A stretch of DNA of 64,000 nt from CBDDCX01 sp965226925 (GCA_965226925.1 CBDDEN010000008.1:310001-374000); one strand, 5' to 3'. Positions 37,160 to 47,908 are shown, counted from the first letter of the stretch. Numbers and translations are program-made. The notes: generated by a model not told the origin, from the letters alone.

Positions 37160-37516
37160 CTACGAGCGCTCTCCCCGCTCGATAATCACACCCACGTCGG
37201 CGGCTCCGGTGACCGCTCCGGGCTTCCCGATGCGCAGGCGCACCCACGTCACCCCGAACTCCTCTCGAACGATGTCGGAGACGCTCTCGGCCATCTTCTC
37301 CACCAGCAGGAACTCACTCGCCTCGATGAACGCGATGAGCCGCTTCGCCACAGCCTTGTAGTCGAGGGTGTCACCGATGTCATCGCTGTCAGCTGCCCCC
37401 CGGATATCCGTCGCCATCTCGAGGTCGAGGCTCACCGTCTGGCGAACCTCCCGCTCCCAATCATTGATCCCGATGATGGTCTCGATCTTGAGATCGCGGA
37501 TGTACACGACGTCCAT
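37160..37516 (-). CDS. folB: Dihydroneopterin aldolase
   Basis: A 118-residue FolB of standard size. It cleaves dihydroneopterin to 6-hydroxymethyl-dihydropterin and glycolaldehyde. GINDWEREVRQ contains the family Glu, and the LLVEKMAESV segment contains the catalytic Lys region. A strong AGGAGG lies 4 nt upstream of the ATG (37520-37525 on the plus strand). Directly beyond it begins the MITE-like element. It heads a folB-folK pair. Expression must therefore start inside or beyond the inserted element. Confidence 0.94.
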   Translation of the reverse strand: MDVVYIRDLKIETIIGINDWEREVRQTVSLDLEMATDIRGAADSDDIGDTLDYKAVAKRLIAFIEASEFLLVEKMAESVSDIVREEFGVTWVRLRIGKPGAVTGAADVGVIIERGERS

Positions 37517-37526
37517 TCGTCCTCCT

Positions 37527-37831
37527 AGAAGGCTGTTGAAGAAGTACAGCGGGTCGCGTTGCGGATGCCACGGCCCCAGGCCCTAGGCGGAGCGACGACG
37601 CCATAGCCGTAGCTACGGTTAGGAGTTCCAACAACGGGGATGGGGCCGTGCCACCGCAACCCACCAACATGTACGCTCCTATCAACTCGTCTGTTGGGCA
37701 CAGGGTGGTTGCGCGGTTGATCCTGCGTCTCTCCTCCTCGCCGTAGCCCGGCTACGACTCGTCGTCGTTCCTTGCCTGAACGCGCGCAAGCACCCTGTGC
37801 GCGACCCACTGTACTTCTTCAACAGCCTTCT
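37527..37831. mobile_element. MITE-like element with 32-bp inverted repeats
   Basis: Terminal inverted repeats of 32 bp (37527-37558 and 37800-37831, one mismatch) enclose about 240 bp without a credible gene. The outer part reads AGAAGGCTGTTGAAGAAG, a type of end found in several IS families with TTGAA-rich ends. The interior is itself partly self-complementary. No transposase is present, so it would have to be mobilised in trans. No clear target duplication was found. It abuts the folB ribosome site. Confidence 0.82.
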
Positions 37832-38071
37832 GTGGCCGAGGCGTCCTCAGGATCGGGAAGAAGTCCTGACGCAACCGATTGCCGGTCGCCGGTTCAGTCC
37901 CCGTGAGCCGGGCATGAGCACGGTCCGCACGTCTCCCACAAGACGTCGATCGCCGCGTTCACGGCGAGGTTGAAATGGGCCGAACGATAACAGAATCGGG
38001 CCGCGAGCGTCGAGGGTTCCCGACACGACCGGGCCCCGGCTCCTCGGACGACGCGGGCGCTCCCACGTTTC

Positions 38072-39448
38072 TCAGACCACCTGCAGCTTCCACTTCCCCT
38101 TTCGGAACAGCCACGCCGCCACGACCGCCTCCATGGAGAAGGCGAGCATCACCGACAGGTGCACCCCCCAGGGGCCCAGCCCGACCACGGTGGCCAGCCA
38201 CCACGCGAGGGGAATCTCCCAGAGCCAGAAACAGAACAGGTTGACCCACGTGGGCGTCCAGGTGTCGCCGGCCCCGTTGAACGACTGGATCAGAGCCATG
38301 CCGTAGGCATAGAAGAAGAACCCCGCCGAGATCGTCCTCAGAGCGAGGACGCCGTTCCGCACGGTCTCCGGATCCTGCGTGAACGCCCGGATGATGGGAT
38401 CGGTGAAGACCATGAAGACGATGCCGACCGCACCGAGGACGAGGAAGTTGATGAAGCCCGCGATCCGGACCGACTGCTCCGCTCTCTCCGGTTTTCCGGC
38501 CCCCAACCCCTGCCCCACCATGGTGGCTTCCGCATTGCTCATGCCCCATGCGGGGAGAAGCGCGAACAAGACCACGCGGATCGCGATGGTGTAGCCGGCC
38601 AGGGCGGTGCTACCGAAGACGGCGAGGATTCTCATGAGGCCGATCCAGGAGGCGGTCCCGATAAACGTCTGGAACGTGGCCGAGCCCGACAGCCTCACGA
38701 GTCTCCACATGATGTGGAAGTCGGGGTGTAGATGTGCCAGGGTTACGCTCACTCGACCGACCCCGCTGAACAGCGTAGCCAGTTGGATGCACACGGCCGT
38801 GCCCCGCCCGATCACGGTCGAGACCGCCGCCCCCGCCACCCCAAGCTCCGGAAACGGACCGACCCCGAATATCAGCAGCGGATCCAGAATCAGGTTGATC
38901 GTGTTGGCGATCCACAGCACCCGCATGGCGATGGCCGCGTCACCCGCCCCTCTGAACCCGGCGTTGATCAGGAAGAGCAGCAGGATGACACCATTCGCCC
39001 CGAGCATGATCGACGCGTAGGCCGACCCCGCCGCCACCACCTCGTCGGTTCCGCCCATCCATCCGAGAAAGCGTTCGGCGTTCAGGACTCCGATCACGCC
39101 CAGCACGGCGGCCACCCCGACGCCGAGCAGAATGGACTGCGCGGTCGTGCGGGACGCGGCTTCGGAGTCTCGCTCGCCCGTGCGTCGGGCTACCATCGCC
39201 GTCACCCCGATACTGAGACCCACGGCCACCGTGTAGACGACGGTCAACAGGGATTCGGTCAGCCCTACCGCCGCGATCGCCTCGGCACCGAGCCGGGACA
39301 CCCAAAAGATATCCACCACCGCGAAGACGGACTCCATGACCATCTCGAGGACCATGGGCACGGCCAACAGCAGTATGGCCCGGCCGATCGGCCCCTCGGT
39401 GAAGTCTTGATTCGTGCCGCGAATTGACTCTTTGAGGTCAGCCCACAA
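38072..39448 (-). CDS. MATE-family efflux protein
   Basis: A 458-residue inner-membrane protein with about twelve helices in two halves, the normal MATE size. GPIGRAILLLAVPMVLEMVM opens helix 1, and the second half begins around VSVTLAHLHPDF. It exports cationic or other toxic compounds in exchange for H+ or Na+. The coupling ion and substrate cannot be inferred. No linked regulator was seen; 240 bp downstream of the stop separate it from the MITE-like element and show no gene. Confidence 0.9.
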   Translation of the reverse strand: MWADLKESIRGTNQDFTEGPIGRAILLLAVPMVLEMVMESVFAVVDIFWVSRLGAEAIAAVGLTESLLTVVYTVAVGLSIGVTAMVARRTGERDSEAASRTTAQSILLGVGVAAVLGVIGVLNAERFLGWMGGTDEVVAAGSAYASIMLGANGVILLLFLINAGFRGAGDAAIAMRVLWIANTINLILDPLLIFGVGPFPELGVAGAAVSTVIGRGTAVCIQLATLFSGVGRVSVTLAHLHPDFHIMWRLVRLSGSATFQTFIGTASWIGLMRILAVFGSTALAGYTIAIRVVLFALLPAWGMSNAEATMVGQGLGAGKPERAEQSVRIAGFINFLVLGAVGIVFMVFTDPIIRAFTQDPETVRNGVLALRTISAGFFFYAYGMALIQSFNGAGDTWTPTWVNLFCFWLWEIPLAWWLATVVGLGPWGVHLSVMLAFSMEAVVAAWLFRKGKWKLQVV

Positions 39449-39477
39449 ACTGAATGGCGGGCGTTCGGCCTGAGGGG

Positions 39478-40671
39478 TCAGCTATGGTCCTCCTGATCCG
39501 ATATCGACCGTCCGTCCAACTCCTCGATGGTCTTGACCGAGGGTCCACGGACCCTCTGAATGCGCATTGCGGCAGACTCCGCTTCCTTCCACGCCCTGAG
39601 GACATTCCCACCGGCGAGCTTGGCGAGGGCAGCCTCGCTCCATCCGCGGCGGGAAAGCTCGGCGAACAGAACCGGGAAAGTGGACACGTCCTCGAGCCCC
39701 ACCGGAGTGTCCTCGATCCCGTCGAAGTCCGACCCGATGCCCACGTGGTCGATGCCGGCCACGTCTCGGATGTGCTCGATGTGATCAGCCACGTCGGCCA
39801 GCGTCGCCCTCGGAGCGTCTCCCGGGCCCTGGTGCGTGCGGTTGGCCTCGGAGACGAACGAGGGCACGAACGTGACCATGACGACTCCTCCGTTCTCGGG
39901 GAGACGGCGAAGTACCTGGTCCGGCACGTTGCGCAGGTGGTCGGTCAGGGCCCGCGCGGACGAGTGGGAGTAGATAACCGGGGCCTCGGCCACGTCCAGG
40001 ACGTCGTTCATCGTAGCCGGCGACGTATGAGACAGGTCCACCAGCATACCCAGGCGGTTCATCTCACGGATCACCTCTCTTCCGAACTCGGTGAGGCCGT
40101 CGTGCCGGGGATCGTCCGTGGCGGAGTCCGCCCAGTCGTTGTTTCCGGAGTGCGTGAGGGTCATGTACCGGGCGCCCAAGTCGAAGTACGCCCGGAGCGC
40201 GCCGAGGGAGTTCTCGATGGCGTGCCCTCCCTCCATTCCCAGCACGGAGGCGACTTTCCCCTCGCCGTAGATCCTCTCCACGTCCGAGACCGTATAGCCC
40301 TGCTCGAACACGTCCGGGTACTTCCCAATGAACTGCCGCGCGATGTCGATCTGCTCGAGTTGGAAACGAGCGGCGCCCTCGTCGACCGACTCCATCGGGA
40401 TGTACACGGACCAGAACTGCGCGCCCACCATGCCGGCACGCAGCCGCGCGATGTCCGTATGACCCGTCGTCGTGCGCCGCAGATCGTAGGCCCCCACGTC
40501 GTGGGGTGCGGATGCGTCCTCTCGGATCGCCCACGGCAGGTCGTTGTGGCCGTCGAAGAGCGGCATGGCGTCCAATACGCGTCGCACCTTCTCCATGTGC
40601 GGGTCCTGAGCCTGCGCGGAGCTCGCCAGCAACAGTCCAACCGTGAGGAACAACCAGGTACGCTTCATCAT
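39478..40671 (-). CDS. Membrane dipeptidase (M19), secreted
   Basis: A 397-residue renal-dipeptidase-like enzyme from ATG 40671 with a clear signal peptide (to about AQAQ). The metal motif HNDLPW, the bridging Glu region GMEGGHAIENSLG and the catalytic His segments (LTHSGNND and VDLSHTS) are present. GIGSDFDGI supplies the final Asp. It hydrolyses dipeptides in the periplasm. It is divergent from the M28-M14 peptidase gene, so both may serve peptide uptake. Confidence 0.92.
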   Translation of the reverse strand: MMKRTWLFLTVGLLLASSAQAQDPHMEKVRRVLDAMPLFDGHNDLPWAIREDASAPHDVGAYDLRRTTTGHTDIARLRAGMVGAQFWSVYIPMESVDEGAARFQLEQIDIARQFIGKYPDVFEQGYTVSDVERIYGEGKVASVLGMEGGHAIENSLGALRAYFDLGARYMTLTHSGNNDWADSATDDPRHDGLTEFGREVIREMNRLGMLVDLSHTSPATMNDVLDVAEAPVIYSHSSARALTDHLRNVPDQVLRRLPENGGVVMVTFVPSFVSEANRTHQGPGDAPRATLADVADHIEHIRDVAGIDHVGIGSDFDGIEDTPVGLEDVSTFPVLFAELSRRGWSEAALAKLAGGNVLRAWKEAESAAMRIQRVRGPSVKTIEELDGRSISDQEDHS

Positions 40672-40784
40672 CACTAGACACCTCATTCGCGGTTCAGTCA
40701 TCAATGGAGCGGTGGCCCCATGCCCCGTCGGGACTCACAGCATATGTTTCGCGGTTCAATCTCACCACAGTAAGGAATCTCGTC

Positions 40785-43700
40785 ATGAGCCCATATCCGA
40801 CACGGCTTTTCAGCGCCGGTCTACCGCTCCTCGCCCTCCTGGCCTTCGTGTCCCCCTCCTCCGCTCAGATTCGCGGCTTCTCCGCCGCGCGGGCCGAGAA
40901 GCAGGCGTTCTGCGAGGCCCGCCTCCAGGAGTTGCCGAGCCCGGAAGCGTTCAGGGAACACCTCCGGACCGTGACCCAGGAGCCCCATCCCACGGGATCG
41001 GAAGCACAGGGCCGTGTGGCGGACTATCTGGTCTCGGCCATGGCGGAGGCCGGCTTCGAGGTGCAGCGTCACGGCTACGACGTCTACCTGCCCGAGCTCG
41101 GGGGTGAGGTGTTCGCGGAGATCGAGTCACCCGTCCGCGTGCAGCTGAACAACCGCGAGCCCCCCGTGCCGGGCGATCCGTTCTCCTCGCACCCGGATCT
41201 CCTTCCCGGGTGGAACGCCTACTCCGGCAGCGGGGACGTACGCGCCCAGATCGTCTACGCGAACTTCGGCCGCAAGGAAGACTTCGAGCGCCTCCAGGAG
41301 AGGGGTGTCTCGGTGGCCGACAAGATCGTCGTAGCCCGCTACGGGGGGAACTTCCGCGGGTTCAAGGCCAAGTTCGCGGAAGCGGCCGGTGCCCTCGGAC
41401 TGATCATGTTCAACGATCCGGGGACCGGCGACGGAGCCGAGTATCCGGACGGACCCATGATGAACGAGAACACGATCCAACGAGGATCCGTGCTCACCCT
41501 GGACTGGACCGGGGATCCGCTCACGCCCTTCGAGCCCGCACACCCGGTGGAATCCGGCAAGAGCGTGAGCCGCCTCGATCCCGAGGACCTACCGTTCCAC
41601 ACCATCCCGGTACTTCCGCTGGGCTACGGGGCCGCATCCGAGATCCTGCGGCTGATGGAGGGCCAGGAAGCCCCCGAGGACTGGCGGGGAGGCATCGACG
41701 TCCCCTACCGCATCGACGGCGGTGAAGCGCTGACCCTCCGCATCCACGTGGACCAGCCCAAGAAGCTCGTGCGGGGCCACCAACGTGGTCGGGACGCTAG
41801 TGGGATCGGAGTTGCCGGACGAATGGGTGATCCTGGGTTCCCACTATGACGCCTGGGGCTTCGGAGCCTTGGATCCGAACGGTGGAACGGCCATGCTGCT
41901 CACCCTCGGGGACGCGCTCGGACAGCTCGACGCCGAAGGCTGCGGCCCGAGGCGGACGATCAAGATCGCCCACTGGGATACCGAGGAGTACGGAATCATC
42001 GGATCGGTCGAGTGGGTCGAGGAGTTTCGCGATCAGCTGCGGGCGAAGGCGGTGGCGTATATCAACGCCGACGGCGCCGTCACGGGCGGAAACGTCCGCG
42101 TCTCGGCCTCGCCCTCTCTGAAGAGGACGATCGTCGAGGCCACGCAGGCCGTGGCCTATCCCGACGGGCGCAGCATGTACCTCGCGTGGAACGCCGAGGG
42201 CGAGGACGAGCCCGCCATCGGAGACCTGGGCGGAGGGTCCGACCACGTGGGCTTCTATACCCATGCGGGCGTCCCTTCGGGCGGCGTTTCCATGGGCGGA
42301 TCCTCTGGAGTGTACCACTCCAACTACGACGATTTCGCCTTCTTCGAGAAGTTCTCCGACCCCGACTTCGTGTACGGCCCGGCGCTGGCCCGGGTGGACG
42401 GGATCATCGCGCTGCGCCTCGCGAATGCGGACGTGCTCCCCTACGACCTCGTCCGCTACCCGACGGACATCGATCGTCACATCGGGGACATGGAGGCGAG
42501 AGCCGGCGAGTTGGGCGTCAACCTCGCGCTCGATCGCCTGAAGTCCGCCACGGCCGAGCTCGCCGATGTGGCTCAGCTTCTCGAGACGTCACTGTACGCA
42601 CCGGGAAGCCGCATTTACGATCCGGCCGCCGATCGCAATGCGGCGAACCGCGGCCTTCTCGACATGGAGAAGGCGTTCATCCGCTCGGAGGGCCTCCAGG
42701 GAAGACCCTGGAGCCAATCTCTCTTCGCGTCGCCCGACCCGTTCCGCGGGTATGCGTCTTGGATGCTGCCCGGACTGCGGTTCGAGGTGGAATCACGCTC
42801 CGCCGCGGGCATCGCCGAGTGGGAGGGCACTTACGTGGCGGCCGTGCAGGATTTGACGAGGCGGATGCGGGCGCTCACCAACCAGGTCACGGCGCGGCCC
42901 GTCGAGGGAGCCAACTTGGTCGGCCCCGATGGTGAGGTGGAATGGAATCGCTACCACCGGTGGCAGGACGCACACGCCATCATGGAGGTGTGGAGCGCGA
43001 TGTACCCGGGGCTCACCGAGCTCTACTCCATCGGCAACAGCTACGAGGGCGTGGACCTGATGCTCATGGAGGTTACCAACGAGGCCACCGGACCCGCCTC
43101 GGAGAAGCCCGCCATCTACTTGGACGGCGGCATTCACGCGGGCGAGCTGACCGGGTCGGAAGTGGCTCTGTACACGTTGGGTCAACTGCTCAGCCGCTAC
43201 GGATCCGACGCCGAGGTGACGGAGCTCTTGGATACCAGGGCGTTCTACATCCGGCCCAAGTTCAACCCCGACGGCTCCAACCTCGTGCTCGACACCGACC
43301 AGTCGTTGCGCAGCTCGGTACACCCTGTCGATCAGGACTTCGACGGCGTGGCCGACGAGGACCCGGGAGAGGATCTCGACGGAGACGGCCGCATTCTGCA
43401 GATGCGCATCCCCGATCCCGCCGGGGACCAGATGATCAGCCCGGGCGACCCGCGCATCATGGTCGCTCGCGAGGAAAGCAGAGGACCCTTCTACCGCGTC
43501 GTGTCCGAGGGCATCGACAACGACGCTGACGGCCGTCTGAACGAAGACGGGTACGGCGGCATCGACATGAACCGGAACTTCCCACGCAATTGGGAGCGGC
43601 AGCACCTGCAGTCCGGCGCCGGGGACTTCCCTCTCTCCGAGCCGGAGACGTACGCCACGGTCAAGTTCGTGAACGAGCACCGGAACATCGCGTTCATCAT

Positions 43701-44595
43701 CCACGGTCATACGTCGGGAGGCTTCGTCTACCGCCTTCCCTCCGCGTCGGCGCCGTCCCAATTCGACCGGACCGATCTGGCCCTCATCGAAAACCTGAGC
43801 GCCTTCTACACCGAGTCTACCGGGCGTCCCGTGATTCCGAGCTCGACGCATCCCACGGACCACCGCTACGGAACCCTGATCAGCTTCGGCTATTGGGACC
43901 ACGGAGTGGTGGGGTGGGTGCCCGAGTACTCACCCGGCCCGGACCAGTGGGTGCCCGACGCCGACGGAAACGGGCAGATCGACGAGTCCGACTGGCACGC
44001 CCTCAACGACGCGAGCTTCGGCGGGGCTTATTTCGGCGATTGGACCCGCTACGACCATCCCGAGTTCGGTCCCGTCGAGATCGGGGGATGGCACCGCAAG
44101 TTCTGGGGGCAAAACCCTCCCGACGAGTTGCTGGAGCGCGAGCTGGAACAACAGGTGCCGTGGTTCTTGCACGTAGCCGGCCGCACTCCGCTGCTGGAGC
44201 TGTCCGAGCCGGATGTCACGCCTCTGGGGGGAGGCCGCTATCGGGTCGCGGTGACCGTCACGAACGCCGGGGACCTGGCCACACACCTGACGCAGAGGGG
44301 GTTCGAGTGCCGTGAGAGCGACGGCGCGCTGACGCAGCAGGTCGTCGCACCGCCGACTGTCACGCTCGAGGTGACGGATGGCCGCATCGTGGAGGGTGGG
44401 GACACCCCGGCTCCAACCGGGCGGACCACTATTTCACACCTGGCCGGGCTCAATACGATCACGGACAAAGTGACCGAGAGATCTCGGACGGTAGAGTGGA
44501 TCGTGGAGACCGCGTCAGCCGACGCGACGGTGCGCGTCAAGGCCGAAGCACAAAAGGGTGGGACGGTGCGCTCCGGAAACGTGACGCTGCGGTAG
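40785..44595 (+). CDS. Very large secreted M28-M14 double metallopeptidase, frameshifted
   Basis: About 1,269 residues after correction of one base. It begins with a signal peptide (SSAQ cleavage at about 28), a PA domain and an M28 glutamate-carboxypeptidase-like domain (GSHYDAWG, DTEEYG). After a short linker comes a full M14 zinc carboxypeptidase (HAGE metal motif at about 43137, NRNFPRNWE, HGHTSGG, VPEYSPGP), with Asp-rich DxDxDG loops. The frame breaks at the GGGG run 41773-41776, where one extra G shifts LVR-ATNVVGTL. It would act on peptides in the periplasm or outside the cell. No second signal peptide precedes the M14 part, consistent with a true fusion. Confidence 0.85.
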
Positions 44596-44638
44596 AAGGC
44601 GCCGCAATCCGACTCCCGCACCGGGGCTTGTAAGGCCG

Positions 44639-46901
44639 TTACCAGCCCGGGGACAGCACGAAGCCGAAGTGCGCCCCCCTCGTCCGCTGGAAGGGGTACG
44701 CCAAGTACGTTTCGAGGACCAGGAATCCCAGGAAGTTCGATCGAAGTCCGGCTCCCACCGACACGATCGGTTTTTCATCGCCCACCGATTCCCGGAAGTC
44801 GAGGTTCTCAGTGTCGTTCCAGGCGACCCCCGCGTCCGCGAACGCGAAGAGCTCGGTCGGCAGGAAGGGGAAACTGATCACGCCGTGCTCAGGGGTCTCC
44901 AGCAGCGTCGTACGGATCTCGAAGTTGGCCACGGCCACACGGTGCCCGAAGGGACGTGCGAAGCCGTCGCACGCGCTGGCGCGCGCGCCCTCCGCCACAT
45001 CGAGGTCACACTCGAAGACGTCGTAGCTCTCGAAGGAGTACCCACGCATGAGCGGCTCGTAGCCGAGAAAGAGCGGTTGCATCTGGCCCTTGTTCTGGGT
45101 CGGATCGAGAGCCCCCCCATATCGGCCGAAGTGTAAGCCGCGCGCCGCGATCGTGAGGCTGCGGTTTGGGCTGTAATAGCCCGCAGGTCCACGACCACCG
45201 ACGTAAAATTGATCGATCCGAACGTACGGCCGACTTCGAGCCGGACCCTCGTGCCACCCGACGGCGACGTGTAGCCCTCCGTCGCGTTGTCCCGCACGAG
45301 CGCGAAGGTGGCCGCCCCGAGCGTAACAGGGTCGAGCCAATCGCGCGGCTCAGAACGATTCTGATGCTGAACCGTCCCCGCCCGACCCGTGATCCAAACG
45401 TCCTCTTCCAGGGAGTAGGAGTAGTGTTGTATCCCCAAGTTGCTCTCCACGCGGGTGTTGTTGGAGAACGGGTAGGCGAGAATGCCGCCCGCGTGTTTCA
45501 GAGCGTAATGTTGGCGGCTGATGGACAGGCGAAGACCCTTGGTCGGTTCGTGCCACCCCTGGGTAGGGTATCCCTGTCTGTGGGGGGGCCAACCGCCGGC
45601 GAAGCCCCAGTTTATCCGTCTCGCCTGGCTCAGGTAATGGACCTGCCCTCCGACATCCTTGATGTGCCCGAGGAGCTGCGCGGTCATGCCCACTTGGTGA
45701 TTTCCGAGCATGTCGCTGTAGTAGGCCGTGGCGCCCCCGGCCGAATACGCCGTGAAGCGGTCGGTGCCGACGCCCATGTCCGGCTGGCCGGTGAAATCCA
45801 TCGAGAAGACGGGTTTGTAGTTCTTGATGCCGTCGCTGAGGTACGTGCCGTTGGGTACGAGCGCCGATTCAGGGTCGAGCAGGTACTCCGCCACCCGACT
45901 CATCGTCACCGGGACGCCGGGGGTCAGGGTGCGTACCGGCTGCACGGCGGAGGACGCCGTGATCACCCGACCTTCGGCGTCGGCCTCACTGGATTGTAGG
46001 CTGTATACGTGGAACTCGAAGTCGTCGAACACCGAGTAGACGATCGTTCCCGCTTCCCGGGCGACGGATATCGCCGGCGACATCGCGCTGACACCGCTCA
46101 CGCCCGTCTGGAGCCGTGTGATACGACGGACTTCGGCATCGTCGAAGGTGTATTGATAGATGTCGCTGAACCCGTCTTGATCCGAGATGAAGTACAGGCT
46201 CCGACCGTCCGGGGCGTATCGGGGATTGATGTGTTTGGTCGAGCCAAAGACGTTCAGCGTGGAGACCTCGCCCGACGCCATATCCAGGAACGCGATGTTG
46301 GGCTGGCCGTAGACGAGTCGCTCGAGGTCGGTGTTCGACCCCCGGTCGGACACAAAAGCCACGGTCGAACCGTCGGGTGACCACGTGGGCTGAAGCGCCG
46401 CATACTTGTCGTCGGTCAGTTGGGCCAGAGCCCCCGTCTGCGGGTCCCAGCTGTAGAGGTTGCCTCGTCCAGCCCGGAGAACACGATGGTCCGACCGTCC
46501 GGCGACCACGCCGAGCTCGTGATCGCGATCTCACCAAAGTCGCCCTCCCGCTCCACCTCGCCGCTCGCCACGTCGACGATCGCGAGACGGGTGTCGCCGT
46601 CCGATGAGACGGTGAACACGAACTTGGAGCCGTCCGGCGACCAATCGCCGGTGGCGTCGGCGAATCGGAGCGCGTCGAAGTGGGGCGACACGTCGGTGCT
46701 CACGAGCCTCCGCCGAACCTCGCAGGTACGGGCATCCGCCACGAAGAGATCGACCCCCAAATCACGCTCGGCCAGAAACGCGATCGACCGCCGAGGCGCG
46801 GGCTTCGAAGACGCGACTTGCGGAAGTGAAAGAGGCCGAAACCCCAAAGGGATTTCGGCCTCTAAGCGCACCGGAGGGGAATTATTGAAGCCCAGGGACA
46901 C
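44639..46901 (-). pseudogene. TolB-propeller / BamA-like barrel protein, truncated and frameshifted
   Basis: The C-terminal 230 residues are a BamA/TamA-like barrel ending FGFVLSPGW. Before it lie PD40-type propeller repeats (TWSPDGSTVAFVSDRG, YAPDGRSLYFISDQDG). These families in Gemmatimonadota usually have 400 or more residues N-terminal to SIAFLAERDL, but here the similarity stops at about 46800. Two single-base losses change frame, at about 46463-46475 (GLDE/GNLYSW) and about 45188-45192 (CGGGC to CGGGGC). A GTG at 46901 has a GGAGGGAGG upstream, so a shortened product could start there. The broken state is clear; the cause is not. Confidence 0.78.
46829..46863 (-). terminator. Strong hairpin, minus-strand terminator-like
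   Basis: An 11-bp perfect stem (AGAGGCCGAAA with TTTCGGCCTCT), extended by three G-C pairs past one mismatch, closes on a 3-nt loop. On the minus strand it is followed by TTTC. It lies inside the 5' part of the truncated barrel gene, as if a foreign transcription end had been joined to it. Confidence 0.6.
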
Positions 46902-47332
46902 TGTGGGTGACCTCCCTCCGAGTTTCGCCTTCCCCTCTCAGGGCATGACGTAGTCCGAAAGAGTCGGTCCCGGCTTCACGGGTGTTGGCTCAATAAACGA
47001 GCCCTCCAGCACGCCGTTATCGAATATACGCCGGGCCGACTCTCCCTGTCTAGCTGGAGGGGCGGCGGACGAGCCGCAAGCGGTCCAAGCGCTCCTCCAG
47101 GGCCGCCGCGCCAGTGCGCATTTTTTGCCGTTCCTGACCAGAAACTTCCTTCGCTCCCCCACGAACCACCGCCTGCACGACACGACGGACCCACACCTCT
47201 AACTCATCTAACGATAGACACTTGGACTGTTTTCCACGCTCGCCTTCGACCGTGCCGATCGGTACGGCACGGCTCTTTCATTAGTGACCCTCAGAACGCG
47301 GACGACGATGGCTCTGATTGAGGGATAGAATA
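46902..47332. other. 431-bp stretch without a clear gene
   Basis: No convincing coding region. A minus-strand frame of 48 codons from GTG 47196 to TAG at 47050 gives an Arg/Glu-rich amphipathic peptide (VRRVVQAVVRGGAKEV) and has some coding look. An inverted repeat CCGTGCCG/CGGCACGG (47250-47272) with TCTTTCATT after it may be a weak plus-strand terminator. Together with the hairpin at 46829-46863 this looks like joined remnants. Confidence 0.4.
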
Positions 47333-47791
47333 ATGAGAACGCGCATACATGCAGATGGGTGGCTGGACGTTTCGGACCGGCGCCGCGTCAGGATGCCCGG
47401 CGATCACGAGGTGTCTGTGGACCCGGCACCCGAGGCCGAGGCACTGGCCTTTCTGCTATCGCACAGCTTTCCCGGGCACCGCAGGGTGATTCGTTCGATG
47501 AGCGAGGCGGACCGAAAGCTGCTCCAGCTAGCGATGTGGGCCAACTCGGTGAGCGAGCGCATGGGGCTCGTCGATCGGGTCTGGCGTCGAATCACCGAGC
47601 CTGTATCCCCTCCGACCAGTCAGGAGCGGCCGGAGTTGATCCAGGTAGTGCGGTTCGGAAGCGCGTGGGCGTACCCGATCTACCTGGACGGCACTGTCAC
47701 TCGCGTGCTGCCCCATGGGGGAGTACCGGTGCCGATGCAGAACAAGGAATTCCGTCGCCAGGATCTACAGCTCAACCTGGACAACACCTAA
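47333..47791 (+). CDS. Hypothetical protein
   Basis: A 152-residue product from ATG 47333; an upstream TTG at 47318 is possible. No domain is recognised. The middle is helical (EADRKLLQLAMWANSVSERM) and the last 50 residues beta-like (VVRFGSAWAYPIYLDGTVTRV). No signal peptide. The neighbours are the broken barrel gene and fumC, so context gives no clue. Confidence 0.5.
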   Translation: MRTRIHADGWLDVSDRRRVRMPGDHEVSVDPAPEAEALAFLLSHSFPGHRRVIRSMSEADRKLLQLAMWANSVSERMGLVDRVWRRITEPVSPPTSQERPELIQVVRFGSAWAYPIYLDGTVTRVLPHGGVPVPMQNKEFRRQDLQLNLDNT

Positions 47792-47908
47792 GCAGCCTGC
47801 CGGCTGAGCCCGGCGTGTCGACTACGTTATCGTGCCGCTGAGTCCCTCGAGGCAAGGGCGAAGGTAGCCGGTACGGAGCAGGCACGTCGGGTGACCTGGG
47901 GCCCGGGC

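Noticed and set aside
37525..37809. Minus-strand ORF inside the MITE-like element
   Set aside because: Its 94 codons fall wholly in the element, follow its inverted repeats and show no family; it is most likely chance.
46938..47183. Minus-strand 81-codon ORF
   Set aside because: It has no recognisable pattern and its frame conflicts with the better-looking 48-codon frame (47050-47196); it is kept only as part of the gene-free stretch.
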